Positions 47,108 to 55,790 of a DNA stretch of 64,000 bases are shown piece after piece. This DNA comes from Microbulbifer variabilis (GTDB taxonomy: Bacteria; Pseudomonadota; Gammaproteobacteria; Pseudomonadales; Cellvibrionaceae). The notes below the pieces were generated by a model. The model made no database searches, was not told the DNA's origin, and saw only the letters and a list, made by a program, of their open reading frames with translations. The stretch covers positions 62,001 through 126,000 of the forward strand of contig NZ_JAIVKI010000010.1 of the NCBI RefSeq assembly GCF_020524905.1, given 5' to 3'. Both the position numbers and the translations under genes were made by a program. The stretch's first letter is position 1; the number at the start of each line of letters is the position of its first letter.

Positions 47108-47544
47108 ATTTTGCTAGTCTTTGAATATTGGCCTAAAAATTCAGGTCGCTTGTAAATCATATATTGCACCGGCCATTGGCTGGTGCAGCTCCTCCTGCCC
47201 CATCGACCACTTATTATTCTTAGGTTTCTCAAAAAGTTAATACATAAGAGAATTTGGGGAACCCAGAGCTTTTAAAATTTCTATAGAGAATGCCATCTGA
47301 GGTACTGCCATCATTCAAATAAGTAATTGGCAGATTTACGGTATGAGAGTCAAAGAAATACTGACAAAACTGGCTTTGCTCTATTCATCCCACTCCAACA
47401 TAAATATATCGAGCGCTGCGAATATTTGGAAAAAGAAGCTATAGATTTGGCTGTGCGGTGTACCCCAGCTGACACCTTTAAATTATCTGCATCAACCCGG
47501 CGGGCACCGCACTATCCTAAGACTATTGGTTATTTATTTTGGAA
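47108..47544. other. intergenic region
   Basis: About 440 bases. It holds a ten-bp stem TGCACCGGCC/GGCTGGTGCA (47165-47187) just past the oxygenase gene. There is no other supported gene; short plus-strand frames lack ribosome-binding sites. Confidence 0.5.
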
Positions 47545-47739
47545 CTAGGCATCAAAGTCGTAATCCATTAATTCGCGACTTAAGCGTCTTTCCTCCAACT
47601 TATCCTCTACCATACGACGCGCATCGCGAGGTGGCTGGGAGGTGGCTTGCTTTAGCACTTCTGTTGCAATTTGTGGAATATCCACATTATCAAAAACCAT
47701 GTGCTTTTCGTTTACGTTAACGCCCATACGAAACTCCAT
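47545..47739 (-). CDS. small PA3496-like protein
   Basis: 64 residues, charged, no membrane helix. The C-terminal half (PPRDARRMVEDKLEERRLSR, then ELMDYDFDA) resembles the conserved helical block ARRRIEDxLEERRL...FD of small gammaproteobacterial proteins named after PA3496. The N-terminal half (MGVNVNEKHMVFDNVDIPQ) is variable; a start at the second Met is also possible. The role is unknown, though some reports connect the family to envelope integrity. The assignment rests on the pattern alone. Confidence 0.6.
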   Translation of the reverse strand: MEFRMGVNVNEKHMVFDNVDIPQIATEVLKQATSQPPRDARRMVEDKLEERRLSRELMDYDFDA

Positions 47740-48159
47740 AATCTTGATCCGTGAAAGCAGAAATATCCTTATCGCACTTTACGGTGCAGTGGCAGATTAG
47801 CGATGCCAAACAATCCTGGTCAAGCAGAAATTTACAAGGGAACTGTGACAGATTTACTGCAGCCTGTTAGAAAATTTTGCCAAGCAAAAACATCCCAGAA
47901 TTACCCAGCTCAGAGTTATATATCTAACCGTATTCAAGGAAAAAATCAGGAAGAGTTGCCGAAAAGGAATGAATAGAGAAATAGCGGGAAAAGCAGTAAC
48001 TCTGTAAGTGCCATGTTACTTCAGGTGACAAGAGACAATGCTTATGGAAACCTATAAAAAAAAGAGGGAAGCCCTAGAGATTGCCAGAAGCTAAAACACG
48101 ACATGACATTTGTTGCTGTAACGGATAGAATGGCCGCCCTTCGCAGCTATCTGCAACCT
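47740..48159. other. intergenic region upstream of tRNA-Arg
   Basis: About 420 AT-rich bases with no supported gene. The right end holds the tRNA-Arg promoter at 48103-48131. Confidence 0.5.
48103..48131 (+). promoter_or_regulatory. sigma-70 promoter of tRNA-Arg
   Basis: -35 ATGACA (48103-48108) and -10 TAGAAT (48126-48131), each five of six to consensus, with an exact 17-base spacer, 28 bases upstream of the tRNA. Confidence 0.8.
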
Positions 48160-48235
48160 GCCCCCGTCGGTTAACAGGATAAACCACGGACCTCCTAAGT
48201 CCGGACTGGTGGTTCGAGTCCACCCGGGGGCGCCA
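48160..48235 (+). tRNA. tRNA-Arg(CCU)
   Basis: 76 bases with encoded CCA. Acceptor arms GCCCCCG and CGGGGGC pair perfectly. The anticodon stem CGGAC/GTCCG holds the loop CTCCTAA, giving CCU (arginine), and the T arm is GGTGGTTCGAGTCCACC. Arg(CCU) genes are frequent integration sites in gammaproteobacteria. Here the accessory region begins directly after its 3' end, but no integrase is found. Confidence 0.96.
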
Positions 48236-48282
48236 TTGATAACTCCCCTTCCACTACTATGCCCTTAGGTGTTTCTACCGGC

Positions 48283-48420
48283 TCATAAAATAAGCGCTTT
48301 TGCCGAGTGCATAAATAGCGCTAGAAAAAGTCCCGCCAAAAGAAGCCCACCCCAAACCATTCTGGCCGAGCGGTTAATATTCCTGCCCCGCTTCGCATGA
48401 TCCCTCGCCAATTTCGCCAT
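48283..48420 (-). CDS. 45-residue basic single-helix membrane peptide
   Basis: A short frame with AGGGAG about eight bases before the ATG at 48420. The N-terminal half is strongly basic (MAKLARDHAKRGRNINRSAR) and is followed by one hydrophobic helix (MVWGGLLLAGLFLALFMHSA). The Arg/Lys-rich cytoplasmic start and membrane segment are consistent with a small inner-membrane protein. It lies directly beside tRNA-Arg, on the other strand. No family is recognised. Ribosome-binding site and coding-like composition support it. Confidence 0.6.
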   Translation of the reverse strand: MAKLARDHAKRGRNINRSARMVWGGLLLAGLFLALFMHSAKALIL

Positions 48421-48530
48421 AACTCAACTCCCTTTAATTCGCGCTATCGGGCAACAATAGCAGTTTCACTCCCAGCAGTATAAAAAATCAACACAACGCA
48501 AAGAGATTTACCTGAGCCCCAAAACAAACA

Positions 48531-48552
48531 AAGCCCGAGCTAAGCCGGGCTC
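48531..48552 (-). terminator. terminator after the HdeA-like gene
   Basis: Minus strand: AGCCCGGCTTAGCTCGGGCT forms a six-bp GC stem followed by TTGTTTGTTTT. It is 27 bases past the gene's stop. Confidence 0.75.
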
Positions 48553-48578
48553 TGTCTATTCTGTTTAATCCAAGGCGG

Positions 48579-49145
48579 CTAGTGCTTCTGTTTTTGCTGT
48601 TGCATATTATTAGTACCATTTCCGTCATTAGTACTATTGGAGCCATTGGAGCCATTGGAGCCATTGGAGCCATTGGAGCCATTGGAGCCATTGGAGCCAT
48701 TGGAGCCATTGGAGCCATTGGAGCCATTGGAGCCATTGGAGCCATTGGAGCCATTAGTAGTATCACCGGCATTATTCGTACCACTACCACCCTGCATATT
48801 CATCATTTTGTCGGACTTGTCCTTGCCGTGATGACGCCCTATTTTGTGCCACTCATCCTTAAACTTCGCCCAAAAGGACTCCTTAGGCGCTTTGGTACAA
48901 GCGGTAATGATCATCGGTGTCACCTTTTCAGTGCCATCGATATCCAACATATCGCCCTCTTCTTGACCACGCTTTGAATAAGCCGCAGCCCAGTAAACAG
49001 CTTTTGGCTTGAACTCATCATCAATGGCCAAAAAATCTGCACAGGTCCAGTCTTTTGCCGGCTTCTTGGGATGTTTATCCGCCAAGGCAGCAGAAGCAGC
49101 AAGACTGGCAATTACCAAAGGAAGGATGTAATGCGTGCTTTTCAC
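48579..49145 (-). CDS. HdeA-like periplasmic acid-stress chaperone with Asn-Gly-Ser repeat tail
   Basis: 188 residues with a signal peptide (MKSTHYILPLVIASLAASAALA). The mature domain matches HdeA: DWTCADFLAIDDEFKPKAVY, DIDGTEKVTPMIITACTKAP and FKDEWHKI. The two Cys (WTC and TAC) correspond to HdeA's essential disulfide. HdeA in E. coli is a small periplasmic protein that unfolds at low pH to hold clients. The C-terminus adds a 13-copy NGS tract followed by NSTNDGNGTNN and a Lys/Gln end, which is absent from HdeA. The tract is encoded by a 9-bp DNA repeat of near-perfect identity. The upstream gap and its own terminator mark it as a single gene. Confidence 0.85.
   Translation of the reverse strand: MKSTHYILPLVIASLAASAALADKHPKKPAKDWTCADFLAIDDEFKPKAVYWAAAYSKRGQEEGDMLDIDGTEKVTPMIITACTKAPKESFWAKFKDEWHKIGRHHGKDKSDKMMNMQGGSGTNNAGDTTNGSNGSNGSNGSNGSNGSNGSNGSNGSNGSNGSNGSNGSNSTNDGNGTNNMQQQKQKH
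48639..48755. repeat. 13-copy 9-bp tandem repeat inside the HdeA-like gene
   Basis: GGAGCCATT repeats 13 times (117 bases) with no visible variation, coding Asn-Gly-Ser on the minus strand. The unit is a multiple of three, so slippage keeps the frame. The identity of the copies implies recent expansion or homogenisation. Confidence 0.95.
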
Positions 49146-49473
49146 AATAAGATCTCCAAGGTTTCCAGGGGCATTACCCCGTGAATTGACTGCAGGTAAT
49201 ATGCAATCCGCTCGCTTCCCAGGAGCTAGCGAAACAAGACCAGCTGGTCACTCAAAAGAACTTATGGCTAGGTGCGACATTGCTAGACGAATCAAGCTAC
49301 CAGCCAATACACAAACCGGCCTTCACTCAGCTCCATGACAGCGGAGACACTAGTCAGAGTCCCGTCAAAAGACTACCTGACCCAATGAAAGAATAGACGT
49401 ATTTTTCATTTTTGGCGTGTTTTTCAAAATACTAATATTCCAGTCTAACTAACCATCTCCTTTCTTCTATCTC
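49146..49473. other. intergenic region upstream of the HdeA-like gene
   Basis: About 330 bases between two minus-strand genes, holding the HdeA-like promoter. No gene is supported. AT content rises toward the right. Confidence 0.5.
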
Positions 49474-50154
49474 CTATCTCTTGGCTACCTCTGCCATCCC
49501 CCAATCCTTGTTCTCATTTTCACACCCAAACAAAGAGATACCGATCCAGATAAACCAGCCTATCTGACTAATCCCAAATATTTCTTTAAAGATTTCATTA
49601 GGATAAATAGTAGCAACGCCTGCAATTCCAACGAGCATGCCAAACAAGTTCAGATATTTTGAAAAGACTCCCGCCTGCAAGGCCCCAATACTAACCAGCA
49701 GCACCCAAAGCCCACCGACCAATTCATTGCCCCCTCCCAGGCTTTCAACCATAAGATAAATAATTCCCCAGGCATCAAAGGCCTTCTCCAGATTGACCTC
49801 CATTAGGCCAATGGCATAGGCAAGACCAATATTTGCGATCATGCCGCTGGCAATAACAAGCCCAACCCAGATTGCCCCAAACAAAGAGCCTACGGCGATT
49901 ATCCCCTCACTGCCTTCTTTTAACCTCTGATACAAACCAACAACCAGAAAACTGAGAAAAGCGCCAAAAACCAGATATATCAAGATGTAAATAACATTAA
50001 AGGAAAACTGATTTTCAGCCAGGAAAACCATTTTTTCAGCGGGGCTACCATCAGAAGGATATGACCAAAAAGCACCAAAGAAAATAAAGGCGATAAAATA
50101 CAATAACGCCATACATATTGCTGAAAGGCCAGCGGTTCTATTCAGAATTTTCAT
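49474..50154 (-). CDS. DUF4386-family membrane protein
   Basis: 226 residues with six or seven helices and a cytoplasmic polar C-terminus. The N-terminal MKILNRTAGLSAICMALLYF, GLYQRLKEGS and GGGNELVGGLWVLLVSIGAL match the DUF4386 group. GGTAGGGAG provides a good ribosome-binding site for the ATG at 50154. Function is unknown; members are small integral inner-membrane proteins and often stand alone, as here. It lies in a noticeably AT-richer accessory stretch. Confidence 0.75.
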   Translation of the reverse strand: MKILNRTAGLSAICMALLYFIAFIFFGAFWSYPSDGSPAEKMVFLAENQFSFNVIYILIYLVFGAFLSFLVVGLYQRLKEGSEGIIAVGSLFGAIWVGLVIASGMIANIGLAYAIGLMEVNLEKAFDAWGIIYLMVESLGGGNELVGGLWVLLVSIGALQAGVFSKYLNLFGMLVGIAGVATIYPNEIFKEIFGISQIGWFIWIGISLFGCENENKDWGMAEVAKR

Positions 50155-50923
50155 TTAATCTCCCTACCTCATAAGTTAAAAATTTTTTATACACAACTTG
50201 ACCTAAAGCAACATCAAGCCAGGAAATTTGGAACTGCAATTATGACTCTTAAACGACCTTACCAATCAACATTCCGCCTTATCAACTGGTCTGACTAACG
50301 CAGGAATTAGCAATTAACTTTATAAAAACACTAAAAACCTCCCCGACTGCCATTCATGCACAACGGAGAAGCTATCGCGAACACTGGATTATTAATTGAA
50401 TGAGGCAAGAAGTCCTAACTGTTTACGAGCTCCAATCAATTTTTCATAACTCGGCCGGAAAAGCTGACCATTAACGTAAGGATCTCTTTGAAAAGCGAAA
50501 GCTACTTATGATGACCGGCCAATTTATGCAGCTTCAGCCCTGCAACAGGAAATCTTCAAGGACATCTATATATTACAGCAGTGTCTCTATAGCCCCCCTA
50601 AGCCTCATAATTGCCAGCATTCAGAGTAATATCCGCCTAAAAAATCGCCCACTTTTTCTTTATTTTTGCACTATATAAATCAGTGGATTAAGTGTGTACC
50701 TTTGGCGCATGAAATTACTGCCGTGCAGTAAGCCATACGATGAGTTCCTCCGCCAGTAAAAGTGGATTAGTCTTAATCACGCACTCAACTATCTCGGAAT
50801 GCTCTTGTGCAGGCACGGGATGAAATAGCACAAAGCTATAATGTGAGAATGTAAACAATTCGTTACGCTACGTTTCAATATGCCCTTAGTAGAGGCGTCA
50901 AGCATAACCTTATGGAGATTGCT
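50155..50923. other. intergenic region, AT-rich
   Basis: About 770 bases with no supported ORF, tRNA or repeat. Base composition is AT-rich, unlike the flanking core regions. The right end presumably contains the lipoprotein promoter. Confidence 0.5.
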
Positions 50924-51172
50924 ATGATGAAATGTTTGAGGCTAGCCACCCTTACCTTGATGGTGTCTCTGTCGGGATGCTCCACAGAAAATTCAGAGGA
51001 CACAAGCCCTGACGACTCCGTAGGCTCCAACAAGGATGAACATGGATGCATAGCTTCGGCTGGCTACCGTTGGTGCGCCAAAACGAAAGCATGCGAACGC
51101 CCATGGGAATTGGCAGAAAAGGTCGAATTTCCTAATACTTCGGATAATTTTGAGAAATATTGTGGGAAATAG
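50924..51172 (+). CDS. small secreted lipoprotein with Cys-rich domain
   Basis: 82 residues from the ATG at 50924, preferred because GGAG is six bases upstream. A lipoprotein signal (KCLRLATLTLMVSLSGC, with an LSGC lipobox) is followed by an acidic linker (SEDTSPDDSVGSNKDEHG). A compact domain then contains GCIASAGYRWCAKTKACERP, WELAEK and FEKYCG, with four Cys. The pattern, including the GYxWC and the C-terminal YCG, recurs in small bacterial lipoproteins, but a function is not known. It sits alone in the accessory region. Confidence 0.7.
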   Translation: MMKCLRLATLTLMVSLSGCSTENSEDTSPDDSVGSNKDEHGCIASAGYRWCAKTKACERPWELAEKVEFPNTSDNFEKYCGK

Positions 51173-52190
51173 AAATTGGAACTAATGTAACAACCTTCCC
51201 ATAATGCCAAGCCCAGGCTTGCTTCTTAGCTCCAACAATGTGGCCGCCAAGTCGAATCCCCTTCCCGAACTTTCAATTAATCAGATTTATCGTTGCATGG
51301 CTCCAGCAGTTCTCACCAATCAGCCTGCTTCCGTGCGCGAGAAATAATCACGATAAGCCCATCATTTGATTTCACAAAGCTATAAGCTTGCTTGTATAAA
51401 TTAACAATGGTTCCTCTCACCTATAGCATAAATATCCTCGCTTCATCAGTGACGCACTGAGTCTACACAATGGTACTACGACTGAAGAAGTATGACTTAT
51501 GGGGTAATATGTACAGGAAAACATGAATCGACTTTACCATAGGCTTCTCCGCGGCCCTGCTGGCATAGAGGTGGCGGCGCACCATAGCGCAGCTAGATCG
51601 GTGAACTTTAAACCAAAGTAGCGCGTACAATAGATTTCTTGGTTGGGGATTCTTCCTCCTGGCCGCTACAGAAAGTCCCGCTTAGATCCCCAATCGACTA
51701 CTCTATATTTACTTTGATACGGCGGCGCCGACCTATACCCTAGACATCACTAACAGCGATGCGGCACTGCATCCACTGATGCCTCTCTGACGCACCCAAC
51801 ACAAAGACGCCATCGCACTTGAGTATTTTCTTCATCACCCGATTGACAAGCTTGGCTAGTGATTTCCTAGGCTCGATACCCATCGAGTATCCTGCCAGAG
51901 TGTGTTGCAAATTTTTACGCCCAAATTCAAGCCGATTCCCCTACAGCCCATGAAGTCCCAAAAAACCCATTGATACGCTGGGCCTTCACATTGGGAACAA
52001 GCTCTCGTAGGGTTGTCATGACTCAGTGGGAGGCGCATCCATTCAAAAAGCAGATACTAAAGAAACAGCCACTCAATGCGCGCGCACAGGTGGTAAACCT
52101 TGAAAAGTGGCACAACAGCTCTCGGACTATAGTTATTCGATTGATAAGATTAGGGGTGTTAATTAAGACCTTAGGAGATTAGAGAAGCTA
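51173..52190. other. intergenic region, about 1 kb
   Basis: No intact gene. A GC-rich patch near 51540-51800 stands out from the AT-rich flanks. Part of it can be read as a peptide (FDTAAPTYTLDITNSDAALH) ending in TGA, which may be a fragment of a decayed gene, but it has no start or known family. A frame at 51970-52182 lacks support. Confidence 0.4.
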
Positions 52191-52658
52191 ATGAATATTG
52201 AAACCGTTGTAACAATCGTAGAAACTGTTAGCCAAGTTGCTGTAGTCATAACCCTTTTCTATCTAGCGATTCAAATTCGTCAAAATACGATTCAATCTCG
52301 AAGGTCTGAACTGGATTTCGCAATGGAACAATCCGGATTGGTGAGAATGGCACTTGCCGAAAACTCCGAACTGGCTGATATCTGGCTTAAAGGGTCAGCT
52401 AATAGAAGAATGTTATGTAAAATCGAAAAGCTCAGATTTGATTCACTAGTGAACCAGAGATTCTGGGTGTTATTTCATATGTATGATCGAACCGAAACCG
52501 GCTTCTTGGAAGAATCGTTTTGGGGTTACGCCTCGAAGCAGTTGGAGCAGCTGGTGGGAGCACCTGGGGTGCAGGAATGGTGGCAGGAAAATCTCCATCT
52601 TTTCCCGAAGCAGTACATCAAAGTAGTAGCGCGTCATGTAAGTATCGCATCCTCCTAA
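52191..52658 (+). CDS. hypothetical membrane-anchored protein, 155 residues
   Basis: One N-terminal hydrophobic helix (TVSQVAVVITLFYLAIQI) is followed by a coiled, charged part: RQNTIQSRRSELDFAMEQSG, ENSELADIWLKGSANRRML, FWVLFHMYDRTETGFLEES and QEWWQENLHLFPKQYIKVVA. The order of a single helix then a soluble helical domain, with a W/F-rich middle, is seen in small marine-bacterial proteins of unknown role. It has no close neighbours. An AGGAG motif lies 16 bases before the start, which is somewhat far. No function is proposed. Confidence 0.65.
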   Translation: MNIETVVTIVETVSQVAVVITLFYLAIQIRQNTIQSRRSELDFAMEQSGLVRMALAENSELADIWLKGSANRRMLCKIEKLRFDSLVNQRFWVLFHMYDRTETGFLEESFWGYASKQLEQLVGAPGVQEWWQENLHLFPKQYIKVVARHVSIASS

Positions 52659-52893
52659 CTTAGGTATCTGAAACTCGGTAAGGTTAACCCTGCGGGAGGT
52701 TTACCAGGCCAAGCTTACACCACGCTAGACAGATTTCCTTTCCCCCAGCGGTCGCAAGGATTTATGCCCAACACTCTAAAGAGTGACTGCTACACTTACA
52801 GCGGACTATTGAGCGCACCTATCAATTATAAAAGAAAGGGAAAAACTGATGATTCCAACAAGGCTGAATAAGCATTCCATTGTGAGTTTGAAA
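52659..52893. other. intergenic region
   Basis: About 235 bases between convergent genes; a short inverted repeat with no T-run is the only notable feature. Confidence 0.4.
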
Positions 52894-53487
52894 CTATAAT
52901 GGGAATTTTTGCTTCTGTGACTTGGCTAGAGTACGTCCATTTGCTGTTAACACATAAATAGGTCCACCCCTCCCCTCAGAGCTTCTAACCAAGCCACGAC
53001 CCACCAATCTATCAATCGCATGAACTACCTCTTTTGAACCTATATTTGCTCCATTAGCAAGCCCAGAAACAGTTCTCCATGTGTATTTAGAATTTAGTAA
53101 AGCCTGAATTATAGAAGTCTCATTAGATAAGGAAGAGGATACGATAGCTTGCGCTGGGTAATGCGAAACAACAGGCGTACGAGAGAACTCAAGGAAATCG
53201 AGCTCTTCCTCAACCTTTTTGTTACGCGTAGTCACAACCTGCTCTTCTGTTTCCTTCTCAACGATAGCTTCAACTTGCTCTACCATCTTTGCCGAAAATC
53301 CAGCACCTTTGAACTCACCAATTTTATCTAAATTTGAAAAAGCTAAACCCAAAGCGCCTGCAACTATCGAAAGCCCCATTTTAACTGGCAACTTTTGAAG
53401 TGTAAGATAAGTAGAAACACCAAGAAGGACTGAAGCCGATACCAGCTTAAATAACCCCTTTAAAATATCCACCCCATTAATTGCCAT
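52894..53487 (-). CDS. membrane-anchored protein with C-terminal winged-helix domain
   Basis: 197 residues. Two short N-terminal helices (LVSASVLLGVSTYLTLQKL and MGLSIVAGALGLAFSNL) are followed by a coiled-coil acidic linker (VEQVEAIVEKETEEQVVTTR, KKVEEELDFLEF). The last ~75 residues read as a winged helix: SIIQALLNSKYTWRTVSGLA, GSKEVVHAIDRLVGRGLVRS and a basic wing with YVLTANGRTLAK. Such an arrangement resembles membrane-tethered regulators or sensors of host-interaction and defence loci, but no family is identified. It lies beside a decayed nuclease gene on the same strand. Confidence 0.7.
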   Translation of the reverse strand: MAINGVDILKGLFKLVSASVLLGVSTYLTLQKLPVKMGLSIVAGALGLAFSNLDKIGEFKGAGFSAKMVEQVEAIVEKETEEQVVTTRNKKVEEELDFLEFSRTPVVSHYPAQAIVSSSLSNETSIIQALLNSKYTWRTVSGLANGANIGSKEVVHAIDRLVGRGLVRSSEGRGGPIYVLTANGRTLAKSQKQKFPL

Positions 53488-53578
53488 AAACTATTCCATA
53501 GTCTCTCTGTGACCAATCAAAATAGTTACTGATGTATCCAGGTCACATCAACCCAAATTTTCGCACAACTATTTCAAA

Positions 53579-54042
53579 CTACTTTACATAGATTGAGGTA
53601 GCAGGCTGGTATGGGGGCAACCATTCATCGGGACCTTTGTTACCCTTTCTTAGATTGTGGTCTCCCTCGATCAACCAGAGGATAGCTGGGTCTTCAGCAG
53701 AAGTGGGGCGCTGTTCGCGAGACCAATTGGCACCGCCGCGCTTATGAACCCAGGCGAGTGGGGCCATATGCTCCACATCCAGGTCCGGAGCCTTTTGGAA
53801 AAACTGGCCGGAATAGGGGGGCCATCCACAAGCCCTACACAACGGCGCAGGTTTTTCATTGCTAAAAGTCACCGGAGCCAGGAAAAGGCGAGTTAGCAGT
53901 TCCTGGCGAGTGTTCTAACAGTTACCGTCAGCATCGAACCAACAGGGAAGCCATTATTGTCGGTCTCAGGCTCAGGCTCAGTTTGATAGCAGCCGCTATA
54001 TATAGCTACCAGGGAAAGTAAACACATAAAATTCATAAACAT
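53579..54042 (-). pseudogene. decayed HNH (DUF1524-type) secreted nuclease
   Basis: From the ATG at 54042 a lipoprotein-like signal (MNFMCLLSLVAIYSGC) and GFPVGSMLTVTV are followed by a stop. In another frame the nuclease domain continues: NTRQELLTRLFLAPVTF, DLDVEHMAPLAWVHKRGGAN and NLRKGNKGPDEWLPP. These match the HNH motif order of DUF1524 proteins, including the metal His in VEHM, but the usual ending is missing and the sequence stops at 53579. A frameshift plus truncation explains the layout. A 97-codon frame with a GTG start at 53872 remains open. Confidence 0.65.
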
Positions 54043-54070
54043 CAAAAAGTTAACCCAGAAATAAATACCT

Positions 54071-55045
54071 TTAAGTTCTTAAAGGTATTCCTGAGAAGCT
54101 TATTCTAGCCTCTGAATCATTAAATCCTCTATCTCTTAATTCTCTAGAGAATGCATGGTAAATAACCTGAGGGTACTGGGTGGGGCCGATTAATATACTA
54201 TCTAGCACCTCGGAAATACTTAGCCCAGTTATCCCCATCTCTTCATCATTAACAAAGGGAAGTTTGTATACGATCTGAGGGATACCGTTAATTGTTTCGA
54301 CATTATCAACTAAAAATTTTTCTTCTATGTCCATTTCAGGAAAATAAATCACCCTCCATTCCTGCTCTTCCTTGAACCCAGGATGTTTCAAACAGACAGT
54401 TAAAATGATCAGCGTCATTACCACAGATGACCACACAATATCTTCAGGCAAATTTTTTAAGTAAGTAATATTGTCTTCTATATTATTCATTATTTTATGC
54501 AGCTCCGCCTCCAGCTGTTCATTCGAATAATACAGCGCGGGACTTAAAATAACTCTCAGATTTTGAATTTGTGGGGGGTTATTAAAAACTAATGCTGCCT
54601 TACCTGTATCACCACCATAAGCCCGCCACATAGAGAGCCTGCCATGCTGACTCTCTTCGGCTATATGAAGCGATATTGATGCAAGATACGTGTCGAGCCT
54701 AGATTTTTCCCACCAATTTCTAAAACCATTTACAACACTCTGCCAAGTGTTCTCACCAATTTGATTCAAAATATTTTGAAACTTTTCACCATTTTCAGAA
54801 TGATTAAGAAATTTCGTGAACATATCAAAACCACGTGACACCTCCATGTAGTCATTCATGCAAGAAGGGCTCCTCAGCCACAATTCCTGACTTCGAATAA
54901 TATTTAAAGCATTTTGCGCAGAGGTATAATGAACAAATTTATGCGAATTCTCTGAAACTCTAGTTCGCCCCTCAACTACATAAGGTGCCAATATCTCTTC
55001 TAGCTTTTTGTACATTTCTTGTTCTTCAGAATCCATCCAACTCAC
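54071..55045 (-). CDS. DUF2971-family protein
   Basis: 324 residues. DUF2971 marks are visible: KFVHYTSAQNALNIIRSQEL, LWLRSPSCMNDYMEVSRGFD and LSMWRAYGGDTGKAALVF, then FKEEQEWRVIYFPE. The family is widespread, has no proven role and is often found in mobile or defence-linked regions. There are no membrane helices or signal peptide. It starts with GGAGTG and a suitable distance to the ATG at 55045. AT-rich and with codon use unlike the chromosomal core, it is consistent with horizontal origin. Confidence 0.85.
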   Translation of the reverse strand: MSWMDSEEQEMYKKLEEILAPYVVEGRTRVSENSHKFVHYTSAQNALNIIRSQELWLRSPSCMNDYMEVSRGFDMFTKFLNHSENGEKFQNILNQIGENTWQSVVNGFRNWWEKSRLDTYLASISLHIAEESQHGRLSMWRAYGGDTGKAALVFNNPPQIQNLRVILSPALYYSNEQLEAELHKIMNNIEDNITYLKNLPEDIVWSSVVMTLIILTVCLKHPGFKEEQEWRVIYFPEMDIEEKFLVDNVETINGIPQIVYKLPFVNDEEMGITGLSISEVLDSILIGPTQYPQVIYHAFSRELRDRGFNDSEARISFSGIPLRT

Positions 55046-55756
55046 TCCTAAGATTAACAGTTCAGTTATTGTTATTTTCTGATATCAATAACTACTATAC
55101 GATGTAACAAGTTTTTCCTATATCATTATGCAGCTGCTTAACTAACTTGACTATCCCAATAAACCCCATTCAACACACTTAACATCTACAAAACCTCCCC
55201 TACAAAATCGCTCCCGGTATCCCCAAAACGGCAGAGGTGCGAGATGGTTAGCGATCGGACAGCCACTGTTGGCTTTTATAGATAACAGATCGCCCGCCTC
55301 AAAATAATAGATGGCAGAATAAATGGTATACGAACCTGAGTCTCCCTCTAATCCTAATCATTTCAGTGTGATTCCCGATACTGAAGTTGCGCTCACCAAC
55401 TCTAGCCGAGGCTCCAACAAAAATACTAGTAGCGCCATCACCTAGTTCTCGCTCAGTTTTTGCCATGAGGAATAAGCGGCTTACCGGGCTACATTCCCGG
55501 TATCGCCGTTTATGGTGGTAATGGCTGTAGAGCCACAGCAATCGGTAATATTGAGATAATCAGATGGCTTTGTGATTGCGCCTTTGTATTCGGCTGTTCT
55601 GAAATAATACTGTAACTACTAACCAGCAACTTAATATCACTTAACTCTGTGAAAGCTTGGCTAAAGTTACGAACTGCTGAGGGCCTCTATGGCCAGCATA
55701 AATCATCAGCCAATCGTATAGCTTAAAAGAGGTTGGGGGCTTTATAGGTGGGAAAC
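55046..55756. other. intergenic region
   Basis: About 710 bases with no supported gene. An 80-codon frame at 55299-55541 has no ribosome-binding site or family. The tRNA-Ser terminator lies to its right. Confidence 0.5.
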
Positions 55757-55783
55757 AAAAAAGCCCAGCATAAGCCGGGCTTT
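55757..55783 (-). terminator. terminator of tRNA-Ser
   Basis: Minus strand: GCCCGGC TTAT GCTGGGC with six T after the stem, eight bases past the 3' end of the tRNA. Confidence 0.9.
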
Positions 55784-55790
55784 TAAAATA

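Noticed and set aside
48639..48755. CRISPR-like array
   Set aside because: The unit is 9 bp with no spacers; it is a coding microsatellite.
48488..48790. Met-Ala-Pro repeat frame and two plus-strand repeat frames
   Set aside because: Other frames of the same 9-bp repeat; only the HdeA-like frame has a signal peptide and a domain.
51970..52182. 70-codon plus-strand frame
   Set aside because: No ribosome-binding site or family and no conserved pattern.
55299..55541. 80-codon minus-strand frame near tRNA-Ser
   Set aside because: No ribosome-binding site, no domain, and sits in a gene-poor AT-rich gap.
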